NCBI RefSeq assembly: GCF_000799165.1
Contig: NZ_JUGF01000001.1
Coordinates: 682,001 to 746,000 of the forward strand
Length of the DNA stretch: 64,000 nucleotides
Origin: Methylotenera versatilis 7
GTDB taxonomy: Bacteria > Pseudomonadota > Gammaproteobacteria > Burkholderiales > Methylophilaceae
Direction: 5' to 3'
Shown piece by piece: positions 6,682 through 15,429 of the stretch. Position 1 is the first letter of the stretch. Each line of letters begins with the position of its first letter. The notes beneath the pieces are model-generated. The model searched no databases. It saw only the letters and a list, made by a program, of their open reading frames with translations, and was not told where the DNA came from. Both the position numbers and the translations under genes were made by a program.

Positions 6682-8601
6682 ATGCAAGCCACCCAACCAA
6701 CCCAATCCGCTGAAAATACGCTTAAACACTACCAGCAAGTGTTATTGCACAATCCCAAAGATGTAGACGTACAAATTCATTGTGCAAACTTGTGTATAGA
6801 ACTGAAGCGATTTGAAGAAGCGGCAGGTTACTTTCGCCGCATTATGCGCATACTCAAAAACAATGCGTATGTGCGCGATGCGCTGTGTTACTCCTTGCAG
6901 GAACTAGGCAATGAATCACATGCCAGCGGTCGATTTCTACAGGCAGAAGCCTGCTTTAAAGAGGCACTCGAACACCAGCCACTTAACGCCGCGTATTGGT
7001 TTAATTTAGGCAATGCACAACGCGAGTTAAACAAACCCAGCGCAGCGCTTAGCAGCTTTAAACAATCTATTCAACTAAACCCGAATGACGCAGACGCGCA
7101 TAACAATCTGGGCAATATTCAACGTGAATTAGGTCAATTGGACCATGCCGTTGCCAGCTACGAAAACGCATTGCAACTACAACCTGATTTGCACCACGCA
7201 CTGGCACATTTGGTGCACCAGAAACAGCATGTTTGCGCTTGGGATAATATTGATCGACAAATCAAGCAGTTGCGCGATTGGGTAATGACCATACCCAATG
7301 CACAAATATCGCCTTTTGCTTTTTTAAGCATGCACGGCACCACTGCGAATGAGCAGAAACAGTGTGCCAGCAATTGGGCTACTAGTTTTTACGCCAAGCG
7401 GATTCAGCAACATACGGGCTTTGACTTTAATCAATTAAAAGCAACGCAAAACATATTTCAAACCAAGCTAAAAATCGGCTATTTATCGGCTGATTTCAGA
7501 CTACATCCATTGGCGTTTTTAATCACCGAATTGATTGAAAATAGCGATAAAAGTCGCTTTGAGACTATCGCTTACTCTTATGGTATAGATGACAAGACAC
7601 CTGAACGCAAGCGCCTGGAAAATGCATTTGACACTTTTAACGATATTCGGCAATTAACCGATATTGAAGCCGCCCAAAAAATCCATCAGGATGGTGTTGC
7701 GATTTTAGTGGATCTCACTGGTTTTACGCAAAACAGTCGCACTGGCATAGTGGCTTTAAAACCTGCCCTCCTCAGCATTAATTGGCTGGGATTCCCTGGA
7801 ACTATGGGTGCAATGGTTGTTGAAAAAGCGGAAACCAGCTATGCAAAACCACTATTTGATTACCTGCTGGCAGATAAAGTAATTGCGCCAAATGCAAACG
7901 ACTTTAGTGAAAAACTGCTCTATCTACCCTGTTATCAACCCAATAATAGCCAACGCCCCGTTGGTAAGGCAACGCAAAAGACTGAACACAATTTACCAAA
8001 AAACAGTTTTGTATTTTGCTGCTTTAATCAGTGCTTTAAAATCACACCAGAAGTATTCGCGGTCTGGATGCGCATTTTGCGACAAACACCTGATAGCGTG
8101 CTGTGGCTATTGGATTGCAACACTTGGGCATCTGCTAATTTGCGGCAAGCAGCGGCAAAAGCAGGCGTTAATGAAACTAGATTGATATTTGCGCCACGCG
8201 TGACGATTTCAGAACATTTGGCACGCCACATGCATGCGGATTTATTTTTAGATACTGCGCCATATAATGCACACACTACCGCTAGCGATGCGCTATTAAT
8301 GGGGTTACCACTATTAACTTGTACCGGTGAAACCTTTGCTGCGCGCGTGGCTACAAGCCTGTTACAGCACATTAATCTGCCAGAGTTAATCACCCAAAAC
8401 TGGCAAGAATATGAACAAAAAGCGATTACTTTGGCGAAAAATCCAGCCAAACTCAGCCAATTAAAGCAGCAATTGGCTACACAAACTAAAGACGCCCCAC
8501 TTTCTGATTCAAGTGCGTTTAATCCAGCCCAGTTTTCACGCAATTTAGAGCAGCAATATCAGCAAATCTGGCAGGCTTATCAGAAGTCAACAAATAACTA
8601 A
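6682..8601 (+). CDS. TPR-containing O-GlcNAc-transferase-like glycosyltransferase (GT41)
   Basis: A 639-residue cytosolic protein. Residues about 10-190 form TPR repeats (clear units at ANYWFNLGNAQREL-like and ADAHNNLGNIQREL-like segments). The rest is the SPINDLY/OGT catalytic region: LKIGYLSADFRLHPLA near 258, the QxxWLGFPGTMGA segment (INWLGFPGTMGA) near 370, FCCFNQCFKITPEVF near 444 and DTAPYNAHTTASDALLMGLPLLT near 528. It would transfer a sugar from a UDP-sugar to protein. Acceptors are unknown; in bacteria such enzymes often modify surface or flagellar proteins or similar proteins. A 7-base inverted repeat (GCAATTT/AAATTGC, 6650-6678) ends four bases before the ATG. Confidence 0.85.
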   Translation: MQATQPTQSAENTLKHYQQVLLHNPKDVDVQIHCANLCIELKRFEEAAGYFRRIMRILKNNAYVRDALCYSLQELGNESHASGRFLQAEACFKEALEHQPLNAAYWFNLGNAQRELNKPSAALSSFKQSIQLNPNDADAHNNLGNIQRELGQLDHAVASYENALQLQPDLHHALAHLVHQKQHVCAWDNIDRQIKQLRDWVMTIPNAQISPFAFLSMHGTTANEQKQCASNWATSFYAKRIQQHTGFDFNQLKATQNIFQTKLKIGYLSADFRLHPLAFLITELIENSDKSRFETIAYSYGIDDKTPERKRLENAFDTFNDIRQLTDIEAAQKIHQDGVAILVDLTGFTQNSRTGIVALKPALLSINWLGFPGTMGAMVVEKAETSYAKPLFDYLLADKVIAPNANDFSEKLLYLPCYQPNNSQRPVGKATQKTEHNLPKNSFVFCCFNQCFKITPEVFAVWMRILRQTPDSVLWLLDCNTWASANLRQAAAKAGVNETRLIFAPRVTISEHLARHMHADLFLDTAPYNAHTTASDALLMGLPLLTCTGETFAARVATSLLQHINLPELITQNWQEYEQKAITLAKNPAKLSQLKQQLATQTKDAPLSDSSAFNPAQFSRNLEQQYQQIWQAYQKSTNN

Positions 8602-8680
8602 TCGGCACATCGCCCACTGTAATAAAAACACGGCTTGTGCTAAAGTTCAGCACAATTAACCAAATAAGATCGTCATCAAT

Positions 8681-9775
8681 ATGGCCGCCATTGACATTAC
8701 CCCCGTACTCAAATTCATGACAGATAAGGGCGGCTCTGACCTCTTTTTCAGCACTAACACTTCGATTCACATGGATATTGAAGGCACAACGGTTGCCATC
8801 AATAATCAGGTGATGGCGCCTGGCATGATTAAAGAAATCGCTTACGGCTTGATGAGTCCCGAGCAAATTAAAGAGTTTGAGTCCACACTGGAGTGTAATT
8901 TCGCCATTGGCCGCAAAGATATTGGACGTTTCCGCGTGAATGTATTTCGTCAACGCGGCGAAGTGGGCATGGTAATTCGGCATATTAAAACTGATATTCC
9001 GACACTGGAAAAATTGGGCTTGCCAAGCGTTTTAAAAGACCTAATCATGCGTAAACGTGGATTGATATTGATGGTTGGCGCGACAGGTTCCGGCAAATCC
9101 ACATCACTTGCATCCATGATCGATCACCGAAATGCAAATGAAACCGGTCACATCATCACCATTGAAGACCCGATTGAGTTTGTGTATGCGCACAAAAAAT
9201 CGATCGTCGACCAGCGTGAAGTAGGCATTGATACTTTAAGTTTTGATAACGCCTTGAAAAATGCTATGCGCCAGGCGCCAGATGTGATTTTAATCGGCGA
9301 AGTGCGCGATATGGAAAGCATGAAACATGCGCTGGCTTATGCAGAAACTGGACATTTGTGCTTAGCCACTTTGCATGCCAATAATGCGAACCAAGCCTTA
9401 GAGCGCGTAATTTCATTTTTCCCGACCGATGCTAAGCATGGCTTGTTATTGGGTTTATCGCTTAATCTGGTGGGTATTATTTCGCAGCGCCTGGTGCCTG
9501 GCATCACGCAAAAACGCGCTGCAGCGGTCGAGGTGATGATTAACACACCCTACATGTCAGAACTCATCCAAAAACAAAAATTGGGCGAAATGAAAGACAT
9601 CATGGCCGATAATAACGATATTGGCATGAATACATTTGACCAAGCTTTATTCAAACTCTTCAGCGAAGGGAAAATCAGTGAAGACCACGCGCTGGCAAAT
9701 GCCGATTCACGCAATGATTTGTCCTTAAAAATACGTTTTGCCGCAGAAGGCACACGCGGCGGATTTGGTGGTTAA
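8681..9775 (+). CDS. pilU: type IV pilus retraction ATPase PilU
   Basis: A 364-residue GspE/PilT-family ATPase. Walker A is GATGSGKST near residue 138; the Asp box and Walker B are in IITIEDPIEF and DVILIGEVRD; the His box is ATLHAN. The MRQAPDVILIGEVRD form (rather than LREDPD) favours PilU over PilT. It acts at the cytoplasmic base of the type IV pilus as an accessory to PilT, powering pilus retraction. pilT often precedes it, but here the upstream neighbour is the GT41 gene, so PilT must be elsewhere. Confidence 0.88.
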   Translation: MAAIDITPVLKFMTDKGGSDLFFSTNTSIHMDIEGTTVAINNQVMAPGMIKEIAYGLMSPEQIKEFESTLECNFAIGRKDIGRFRVNVFRQRGEVGMVIRHIKTDIPTLEKLGLPSVLKDLIMRKRGLILMVGATGSGKSTSLASMIDHRNANETGHIITIEDPIEFVYAHKKSIVDQREVGIDTLSFDNALKNAMRQAPDVILIGEVRDMESMKHALAYAETGHLCLATLHANNANQALERVISFFPTDAKHGLLLGLSLNLVGIISQRLVPGITQKRAAAVEVMINTPYMSELIQKQKLGEMKDIMADNNDIGMNTFDQALFKLFSEGKISEDHALANADSRNDLSLKIRFAAEGTRGGFGG

Positions 9776-9822
9776 CACAAGATTAACAATAGGTTTTCTT
9801 TTTAAATTAATTGCCTGCTAAA

Positions 9823-10719
9823 TCAATCATCTACATAATTAAATGCCGCCAATAAGCCTGCGGCAATAATAAAAGCGCCGCCTATCCATTCGTTTAACAG
9901 CATCGCCTCATTTGCCAGATAATAGGCGGCGATTGCTGCCACAACCAGTTCAAACAAAAACAATACCGATGCACGCAATGCGGTCATTTTAGTCACGCCA
10001 TATTGTACAAATAGTGTGGCAGCCATAATCAATATTGCGATAAGCCCCATAATTAACCAATTATTTAGCGTAAAAAACTGCGGGCTTGGAAAAGTGTCCG
10101 TCAGAAAAGGGATGAATAAAAGTGACACGCCAGCCACACCGAGCCATATCAACATGGATTTTGCTGCTAAGCTTAAATGCGCAGATTTACGCGCAATCAC
10201 ATTGGTGAATGAAAAACCAATGCCAGCAGATAGCGCTAGCCATTCAGCGTTATTTTGCGGCATGGGAATGTGATTGGTCGTACTATCAAATGGATTGGCC
10301 AGCATAATATAAGCACCAAGCATGGCGATGAAAATAGAAGCCAGCCCCGCTTTAGTGATCGTTTCTTTTAACCAGAAACGCGCTAAAACCAGCGTCCAAA
10401 GTGGCGCCAGATAAAACAGCAACATCACGCGCATGACTTCGCCATCAATCACCGCCAGCACATAACTTAAGTTAGTCCAACCCGCAACGATGCTCAACCA
10501 GATGGCGCTTTTGGGCAATTTAAATACACCGCGCCAATGTCTGGCAAACAAAGGAATTCCCAAGATAATCGCAATGCAGTAGGTATAAAAGCTTGCCGTC
10601 ACACCAGAAACACCAGCGTCACTCATGATGCGATACGGATACCAGATAATGCCCCAACACATGGCGCCAAATAACAGGCCGAATATAGCCCAATAATTTT
10701 GTTTGCTGCTGTTGCCCAT
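9823..10719 (-). CDS. DMT-family (EamA) transporter
   Basis: A 298-residue integral membrane protein of about ten transmembrane helices arranged as two EamA repeats. The second begins around residue 155 (AEWLALSAGIGFSFTNVIARK). This is the drug/metabolite transporter fold, commonly exporters of amino acids or small metabolites in the inner membrane. Substrate cannot be assigned. Convergent with pilU and divergent from dapC with 57 bases between starts. Confidence 0.85.
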   Translation of the reverse strand: MGNSSKQNYWAIFGLLFGAMCWGIIWYPYRIMSDAGVSGVTASFYTYCIAIILGIPLFARHWRGVFKLPKSAIWLSIVAGWTNLSYVLAVIDGEVMRVMLLFYLAPLWTLVLARFWLKETITKAGLASIFIAMLGAYIMLANPFDSTTNHIPMPQNNAEWLALSAGIGFSFTNVIARKSAHLSLAAKSMLIWLGVAGVSLLFIPFLTDTFPSPQFFTLNNWLIMGLIAILIMAATLFVQYGVTKMTALRASVLFLFELVVAAIAAYYLANEAMLLNEWIGGAFIIAAGLLAAFNYVDD

Positions 10720-10776
10720 GTATTTCCTAATTAATGGCTGACTAAATTATAATAATGCTTTACGAATTAAACTCTG

Positions 10777-11997
10777 ATGGATCCAATCGCTTTGAACCAC
10801 AACTCATTAAATCCTAATTTGAATCTGTTACAACCCTACCCGTTTCAGCGCCTGCGCGATTTATTTGCTGGCACCACGCCCAACGCAGCATTTAAACCGA
10901 TTAACTTATCGATTGGCGAACCGAAACACGCGACACCGACGCTGATTACCGATGCTTTGGTGAACAATCTGGCTGGCTTGGCTAATTATCCCACGACTCT
11001 CGGTAGCTTGGCGCTACGCACGGCAATCTCACAATGGATTGCGCGCCGTTACAATCTGCCAGCACTGAATCCAGAAACCAGCATTTTGCCTGTGAATGGC
11101 AGTCGAGAGGCTTTATTTGCCTTTGCACAAGTGGTGATTGACCGTACAAAATCCAACCCGATTGTGATTTCGCCCAATCCTTTTTATCAGATTTACGAAG
11201 GTGCCTCTTTTTTAGCTGGTGCTACACCTTACTTTTTGAATACCACGCCAGAAAATGGCCACGCAATGGATTTCGAACAGGTGCCAGCTGAAATACTCAA
11301 TCGCACGCAATTGGTTTATGTTTGCAGCCCGGGCAACCCTTCTGGCAAGGTAATGAACCTAGCGCAATGGAAAACCTTATTTGCACTATCTGACCAGTAC
11401 GGCTTTGTCATTGCCGCAGACGAGTGTTATGCGGAAATTTATTTCGATGAAACAAACCCGCCATTAGGCGCATTGCAGGCAGCACACCAACTGGGCAGAG
11501 ACTACAAAAACCTGGTTGTATTCAGTTCACTTTCCAAACGTTCCAATGTGCCAGGTATGCGCTCTGGTTTTGTGACGGGTGATGCAAAAATCATCGAAGC
11601 GTTTACGCTATACCGTACCTATCACGGCTGCGCGATGAATCCAGCTGTACAAGCCGCGTCGCTTACTGCTTGGAATGATGGTGCGCATGTGATTGAAAAT
11701 CGCCGTCTTTATGCTGAAAAATTTAAAACGGTTACGCCTTTATTAAACGGCGCTTTAGAAGTCGAAATGCCTGATGCCGCGTTTTATTTGTGGGCAAAAA
11801 TTAAAAATCCTGCCATGACTGACACAGATTTTGCATTAAAGCTCTATCGAGATTTAAACATCACCGTGTTGCCAGGTAGTTATTTGGCAAGAGAAGTTAA
11901 CGACATTAATCCAGGCAAAAATTTTATTCGCTTGGCATTAGTGGCTAGCTTAGAAGAATGTGTAGAAGCGGCTAATCGCATTCAAAGCATGAGTTAA
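10777..11997 (+). CDS. dapC: succinyldiaminopimelate transaminase
   Basis: A 406-residue class I/II PLP aminotransferase. The N-terminus (NLLQPYPFQRLRDLF, then INLSIGEPKH) is characteristic of DapC of beta- and gammaproteobacteria. The PLP-binding lysine is in VVFSSLSKRSNVPGMRSGF near residue 257. It converts N-succinyl-2-amino-6-oxopimelate to succinyl-diaminopimelate in lysine and peptidoglycan synthesis. It is transcribed alone, divergent from the transporter. Confidence 0.9.
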   Translation: MDPIALNHNSLNPNLNLLQPYPFQRLRDLFAGTTPNAAFKPINLSIGEPKHATPTLITDALVNNLAGLANYPTTLGSLALRTAISQWIARRYNLPALNPETSILPVNGSREALFAFAQVVIDRTKSNPIVISPNPFYQIYEGASFLAGATPYFLNTTPENGHAMDFEQVPAEILNRTQLVYVCSPGNPSGKVMNLAQWKTLFALSDQYGFVIAADECYAEIYFDETNPPLGALQAAHQLGRDYKNLVVFSSLSKRSNVPGMRSGFVTGDAKIIEAFTLYRTYHGCAMNPAVQAASLTAWNDGAHVIENRRLYAEKFKTVTPLLNGALEVEMPDAAFYLWAKIKNPAMTDTDFALKLYRDLNITVLPGSYLAREVNDINPGKNFIRLALVASLEECVEAANRIQSMS

Positions 11998-12020
11998 TAA
12001 ACTTGGTTTAATCATGTTTC

Positions 12021-12065
12021 TTTATGCGAGACGATTCAAAATCACTTACAAATATTTCGCATAAA
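12021..12065. repeat. inverted repeat between convergent genes
   Basis: TTTATGCGA (12021-12029) and TCGCATAAA (12057-12065) are perfect 9-base complements separated by 27 bases, in the gap between dapC and the DUF2157 gene. A second small hairpin (AAACAG/CTGTTT) and a T-rich stretch follow before 12110. It may help end transcription, but it is not a classical terminator. Confidence 0.4.
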
Positions 12066-12105
12066 ACACATTAACTTAAACAGATAATTAACTGTTTTAA
12101 AATAA

Positions 12106-13062
12106 TTATTTTTTAATGTATTGATTATTTAATTTTACCGCAAACGCACTCATACCAATTAATGCAATGCCAATAATCACCAATGCGATTGGCCAGCCCA
12201 ATGTATTGGCAAAATGCTTGGCGGTGAAATAGCCGATATAAGCCAGCATTGAAAGTGTTCCCACCGCAAGTAACGCCCTGCTTCGTACAGTCGTACTTAA
12301 AAATATTAACAGCGCGGCAAGGCCTAAATAAATAATCTCCAGCGGTGTTTTTTCTACCGCCTCAAATACTGACCACATTAAAATAGCCGAACCGACAAAA
12401 TACCAAAATGGGGCAATGGATAAGTGACGCGATTGATTGAGCGCATAAGCAACGCAGATTAAAGAAAAGCCTATGACTATGCCAATTAGCTCTTCATTCA
12501 TATCCCAGATATCAAATATATTGGCAAAGAAAATACAGCCAAACAAAATCGCGCTAAAAGCCAATACGGTTCTTTGTTTGGCCCAAAACGTCGCCGCCTG
12601 TTGAATCAGCATATAAGTAGCCATAAACAGCAAGCCGTGACGCGCATCACCGCCTGATGAATACTCGTTTAGCATGACTAAAATACCAGTTGGCTGTAGC
12701 AATGCCGCGATTAAAAACAGCGGTGTGGCAGCGCGTTCGTAACGTTTATCTGTCAGGCAGACCAGCGCCATGATAAATGCGGCAAAGCCTGTACCCAACG
12801 TGACTAGCACGCGTGCAGCAGAACCAAAATCATCCCAATACATGGAAATGAACACACCAATACCCGCAAACACAAAAATACCGCCAATGTAGCCAAATAA
12901 TTGCGACAGCACACTGGGAGATGGTTTACTTGTCTGTGCGCTTGCATTAGCGAATGCGCGAGAAATCTCATCCAGCGTGATGTGGTGATGTTTGGCCAAA
13001 TGCACAATATCCTTTAGCGCTGATTCTTTTTCTGGCGTAATGGGTTCTATTTTTTGCGACAT
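12106..13062 (-). CDS. DUF2157 membrane protein
   Basis: A 318-residue protein. The first 50 residues are soluble and helical (IVHLAKHHHITLDEISRAF), the rest forms about nine transmembrane helices starting with LFGYIGGIFVFAGIGVFIS, the typical DUF2157 layout. Function is not established for this family. It follows the unknown gene at 13089-13673 by 26 bases on the same strand, so the two are probably one transcription unit. DUF2157 proteins often neighbour a GDYXXLXY protein; that motif is not present in the neighbour here. Confidence 0.8.
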   Translation of the reverse strand: MSQKIEPITPEKESALKDIVHLAKHHHITLDEISRAFANASAQTSKPSPSVLSQLFGYIGGIFVFAGIGVFISMYWDDFGSAARVLVTLGTGFAAFIMALVCLTDKRYERAATPLFLIAALLQPTGILVMLNEYSSGGDARHGLLFMATYMLIQQAATFWAKQRTVLAFSAILFGCIFFANIFDIWDMNEELIGIVIGFSLICVAYALNQSRHLSIAPFWYFVGSAILMWSVFEAVEKTPLEIIYLGLAALLIFLSTTVRSRALLAVGTLSMLAYIGYFTAKHFANTLGWPIALVIIGIALIGMSAFAVKLNNQYIKK

Positions 13063-13088
13063 GGCAGCTCCCTTGACTGATTCACTTA

Positions 13089-13673
13089 TTAATTAACTAC
13101 CCAGCCGACAAGTTTAAAATCGTTGTAGTAATAGTTGGGTTGTGTCGTTTCCACTTTGTAAGCAACGGCACCTTTTTTAATACGGTAACCGCTATTGCGA
13201 TTGCCGCCGCCAAATAATCCGCCCACCAAACCACTGTTGCCGTAATTAGAACCTTCCAATTGATAACCGTCCGGCGATACAACAGATGCATCAATTTTTA
13301 AGTCTTTCGTTTCATCTAAAATCACATCGTTATCATCACCGGCTTCAGCAGCTTTGGCCAAATCGATGGTTATTTCGCGCACGGTTTCCGTTTTAGCGTT
13401 ATATGCCATTAATTTTTTTGAATTGTAATTTCTGTTTTTATCGTCGTTTTTCCTTACCTTGGCCACTAACTGATGATTAACCACTTTAAAATCCACAAGG
13501 TACACGGGTGAGTTTTCATACTCATATTTTAAGCTGGTAAATAACAACTCATATTGCGGCGGAGTTCCAAATGATTTTGGTACGACCGTTGCCAGAAAAA
13601 ACAGTACAATCAATAAAATCGGCAGACTAAGCCCAATCACCAAAACCAGGTTCTCTTTAATAAATTTTTTCAT
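13089..13673 (-). CDS. membrane-anchored protein of unknown function
   Basis: A 194-residue protein I do not recognise. One N-terminal transmembrane helix (residues about 10-32) is followed by an extracytoplasmic domain, probably beta-rich, with a glycine/asparagine-rich loop around residue 155 (VGGLFGGGNRNSG) and an aromatic C-terminus (PNYYYNDFKLVGW). The helix has no cleavage site I would trust, so it probably stays anchored in the inner membrane facing the periplasm. Its gene lies between miaA and the DUF2157 gene, in the place where hfq is found in many proteobacteria. Confidence 0.65.
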   Translation of the reverse strand: MKKFIKENLVLVIGLSLPILLIVLFFLATVVPKSFGTPPQYELLFTSLKYEYENSPVYLVDFKVVNHQLVAKVRKNDDKNRNYNSKKLMAYNAKTETVREITIDLAKAAEAGDDNDVILDETKDLKIDASVVSPDGYQLEGSNYGNSGLVGGLFGGGNRNSGYRIKKGAVAYKVETTQPNYYYNDFKLVGWVVN

Positions 13674-13713
13674 GAAATTTAGCCTTTAAATGGAGTTAAC
13701 TTGTTACACGTAC

Positions 13714-14646
13714 TTATTGATTAATAAATTGCTCAACTTGTTGCAATATCACGGCATTCAAATCAGGGTTCAAACAGTCAAGTTCTGTGATGCCATCCAT
13801 GCCGCGAAGCCATGTGAGCTGTCGCTTGGCCAATTGTCGCGTGGCAAAAATACCCCTGTCGCGTAATTCACTGGCGTCGTACTCACCGTTTAAATGTTCT
13901 AAAGCCTGACGATAACCCACGCAGCGCATAGCGGTTGATTCAGCTGTTAAGTCAGGATATTTAGTTAATAATGCTTTCACTTCATCTAAAAACCCAGCTG
14001 CCAGCATTTGCTCAAATCGCAATGCAATTCGCTCATGCAACACTTTACGGTCACCTGGCACCAACGCGATTTTAAGGATGTTGTAAGGCAAAGCCTCACT
14101 TTTTTGCTTTAAAAACAAGCTGGACATACTTTCACCCGTTAACTCAAACACCTCTAACGCACGCTGAATACGCTGCGCATCATTCGGTTGCAAACGCGCG
14201 GCGGTTTCTGGGTCAACCAAGGCCAGCTTTTCATGCATGGCAGGCCAACCAATCAATGCCGCGCGTGCATCCAACCTTGCACGTACGGCTTGATTGGCTT
14301 CAGGCAACCCGCTTAAACCGCCTTCCAGCGCTTTAAAATACAACATCGTGCCACCCACCAATAAAGGAATTTTGCCACGCGCGGTAATATCCGCCATCAA
14401 ACGTAATGCGTCACTTCTGAAATTCGCCGCAGAATACGCACTTGTTGGGTCAATAATATTAATCAAGTGGTGTGGAGCGATGGCCAAGGTTTCTGCATCT
14501 GACTTAGCCGTACCAATATTCATATCTTTAAAAACCAAGGCAGAATCGACACTGATGATTTCAACTGGCAGCTTTGAATAGAGATGAACCGCTGCGCCAG
14601 TTTTGCCGCTGGCGGTTGGGCCCATCAGAAAAATCGCATTATTCAT
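13714..14646 (-). CDS. miaA: tRNA dimethylallyltransferase
   Basis: A 310-residue P-loop prenyltransferase. Walker A is [12 protein letters not shown] near residue 6; also present are [20 protein letters not shown], the [22 protein letters not shown] segment and the [17 protein letters not shown] region. It adds dimethylallyl to A37 of tRNAs reading UNN codons, the first step to ms2i6A. Its start overlaps the end of the DUF817 gene by eight bases, and mutL is one gene further upstream, so mutL-DUF817-miaA is one unit. Confidence 0.93.
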   Translation of the reverse strand: MNNAIFLMGPTASGKTGAAVHLYSKLPVEIISVDSALVFKDMNIGTAKSDAETLAIAPHHLINIIDPTSAYSAANFRSDALRLMADITARGKIPLLVGGTMLYFKALEGGLSGLPEANQAVRARLDARAALIGWPAMHEKLALVDPETAARLQPNDAQRIQRALEVFELTGESMSSLFLKQKSEALPYNILKIALVPGDRKVLHERIALRFEQMLAAGFLDEVKALLTKYPDLTAESTAMRCVGYRQALEHLNGEYDASELRDRGIFATRQLAKRQLTWLRGMDGITELDCLNPDLNAVILQQVEQFINQ

Positions 14647-15427
14647 TTATAGTTATTCTTTGCGGTTTATGCACAATAGAAACCAGCACATAACTGACAA
14701 TCATTAATAAAAACCATGCGGTTAATTTTGCAGAGGAAACAACATGCCATTCTTTTAATTGATTTGGATAAATCCAAATTCGACAATAAGTCGCAACATT
14801 TTCAGCAAGCCAAATAAATAATGAGACTAAAAAGAAGCCTAATATCATTGGCATTTTTCTGGTTTTTTTATTCACAATAAAATAAAAATTAGTCCGCATA
14901 AAAATGATGCAGGTAAAAATAATCAGTACCCAACGCATATCGAAAAAATAATGATGCGTAAAGAAATTGATGTAAATTAAGACAGCGAGTAAATATGTCC
15001 AGCGAATATCTGGATAATAATCAAAACGAATATTAAAAATCCGCCAGATTCTTGCTATATAACTACCGACTGCGCTATACATAAATCCTGCAAACAATGG
15101 GTAGTTGCCAAAGCCAATATTGAAATTCTCAGGATATTGCCATGAGCCAATTGCATCTGATGTTTTGAATATCTCCATTGCAGTTGCAACCAAGTGAAAT
15201 AATAAAATAACACCCGCCTCTTTCAAGGTTTCAAGCTTAAAAAGCAATAATACGATTTGAAAAGTAACTGCGGCAATAAATAAAAAGTCATAGCGTGGCA
15301 TATCAAATGGATACCAGTACTTGGTAACCAATATCAGCAAAAGCAAAAAACCACCAAAAATGCTTGCGTATGCCTGCTTCAGTCCAAATTGCAAAAACTC
15401 ATTAAATGAATATTTAAAGATGCTCAA
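14639..15427 (-). CDS. DUF817 integral membrane protein
   Basis: A 262-residue membrane protein with about eight helices; the central [11 protein letters not shown] and [20 protein letters not shown] segments are typical of DUF817. Function is unknown for the family; the fold resembles small polytopic proteins acting on lipids or carotenoids, but that is speculation. It is embedded between mutL (2 bases upstream) and miaA (8-base overlap), which argues for translational coupling, although its codon content is visibly AT-richer than both neighbours. Confidence 0.8.
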   Translation of the reverse strand: MSIFKYSFNEFLQFGLKQAYASIFGGFLLLLILVTKYWYPFDMPRYDFLFIAAVTFQIVLLLFKLETLKEAGVILLFHLVATAMEIFKTSDAIGSWQYPENFNIGFGNYPLFAGFMYSAVGSYIARIWRIFNIRFDYYPDIRWTYLLAVLIYINFFTHHYFFDMRWVLIIFTCIIFMRTNFYFIVNKKTRKMPMILGFFLVSLFIWLAENVATYCRIWIYPNQLKEWHVVSSAKLTAWFLLMIVSYVLVSIVHKPQRITINE

Positions 15428-15429
15428 GC

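Noticed and set aside
8028-8983. Minus-strand frames of 171 and 154 residues under the GT41 and pilU genes
   Set aside because: Both lie antisense to well-supported genes; no start signals or recognisable families.
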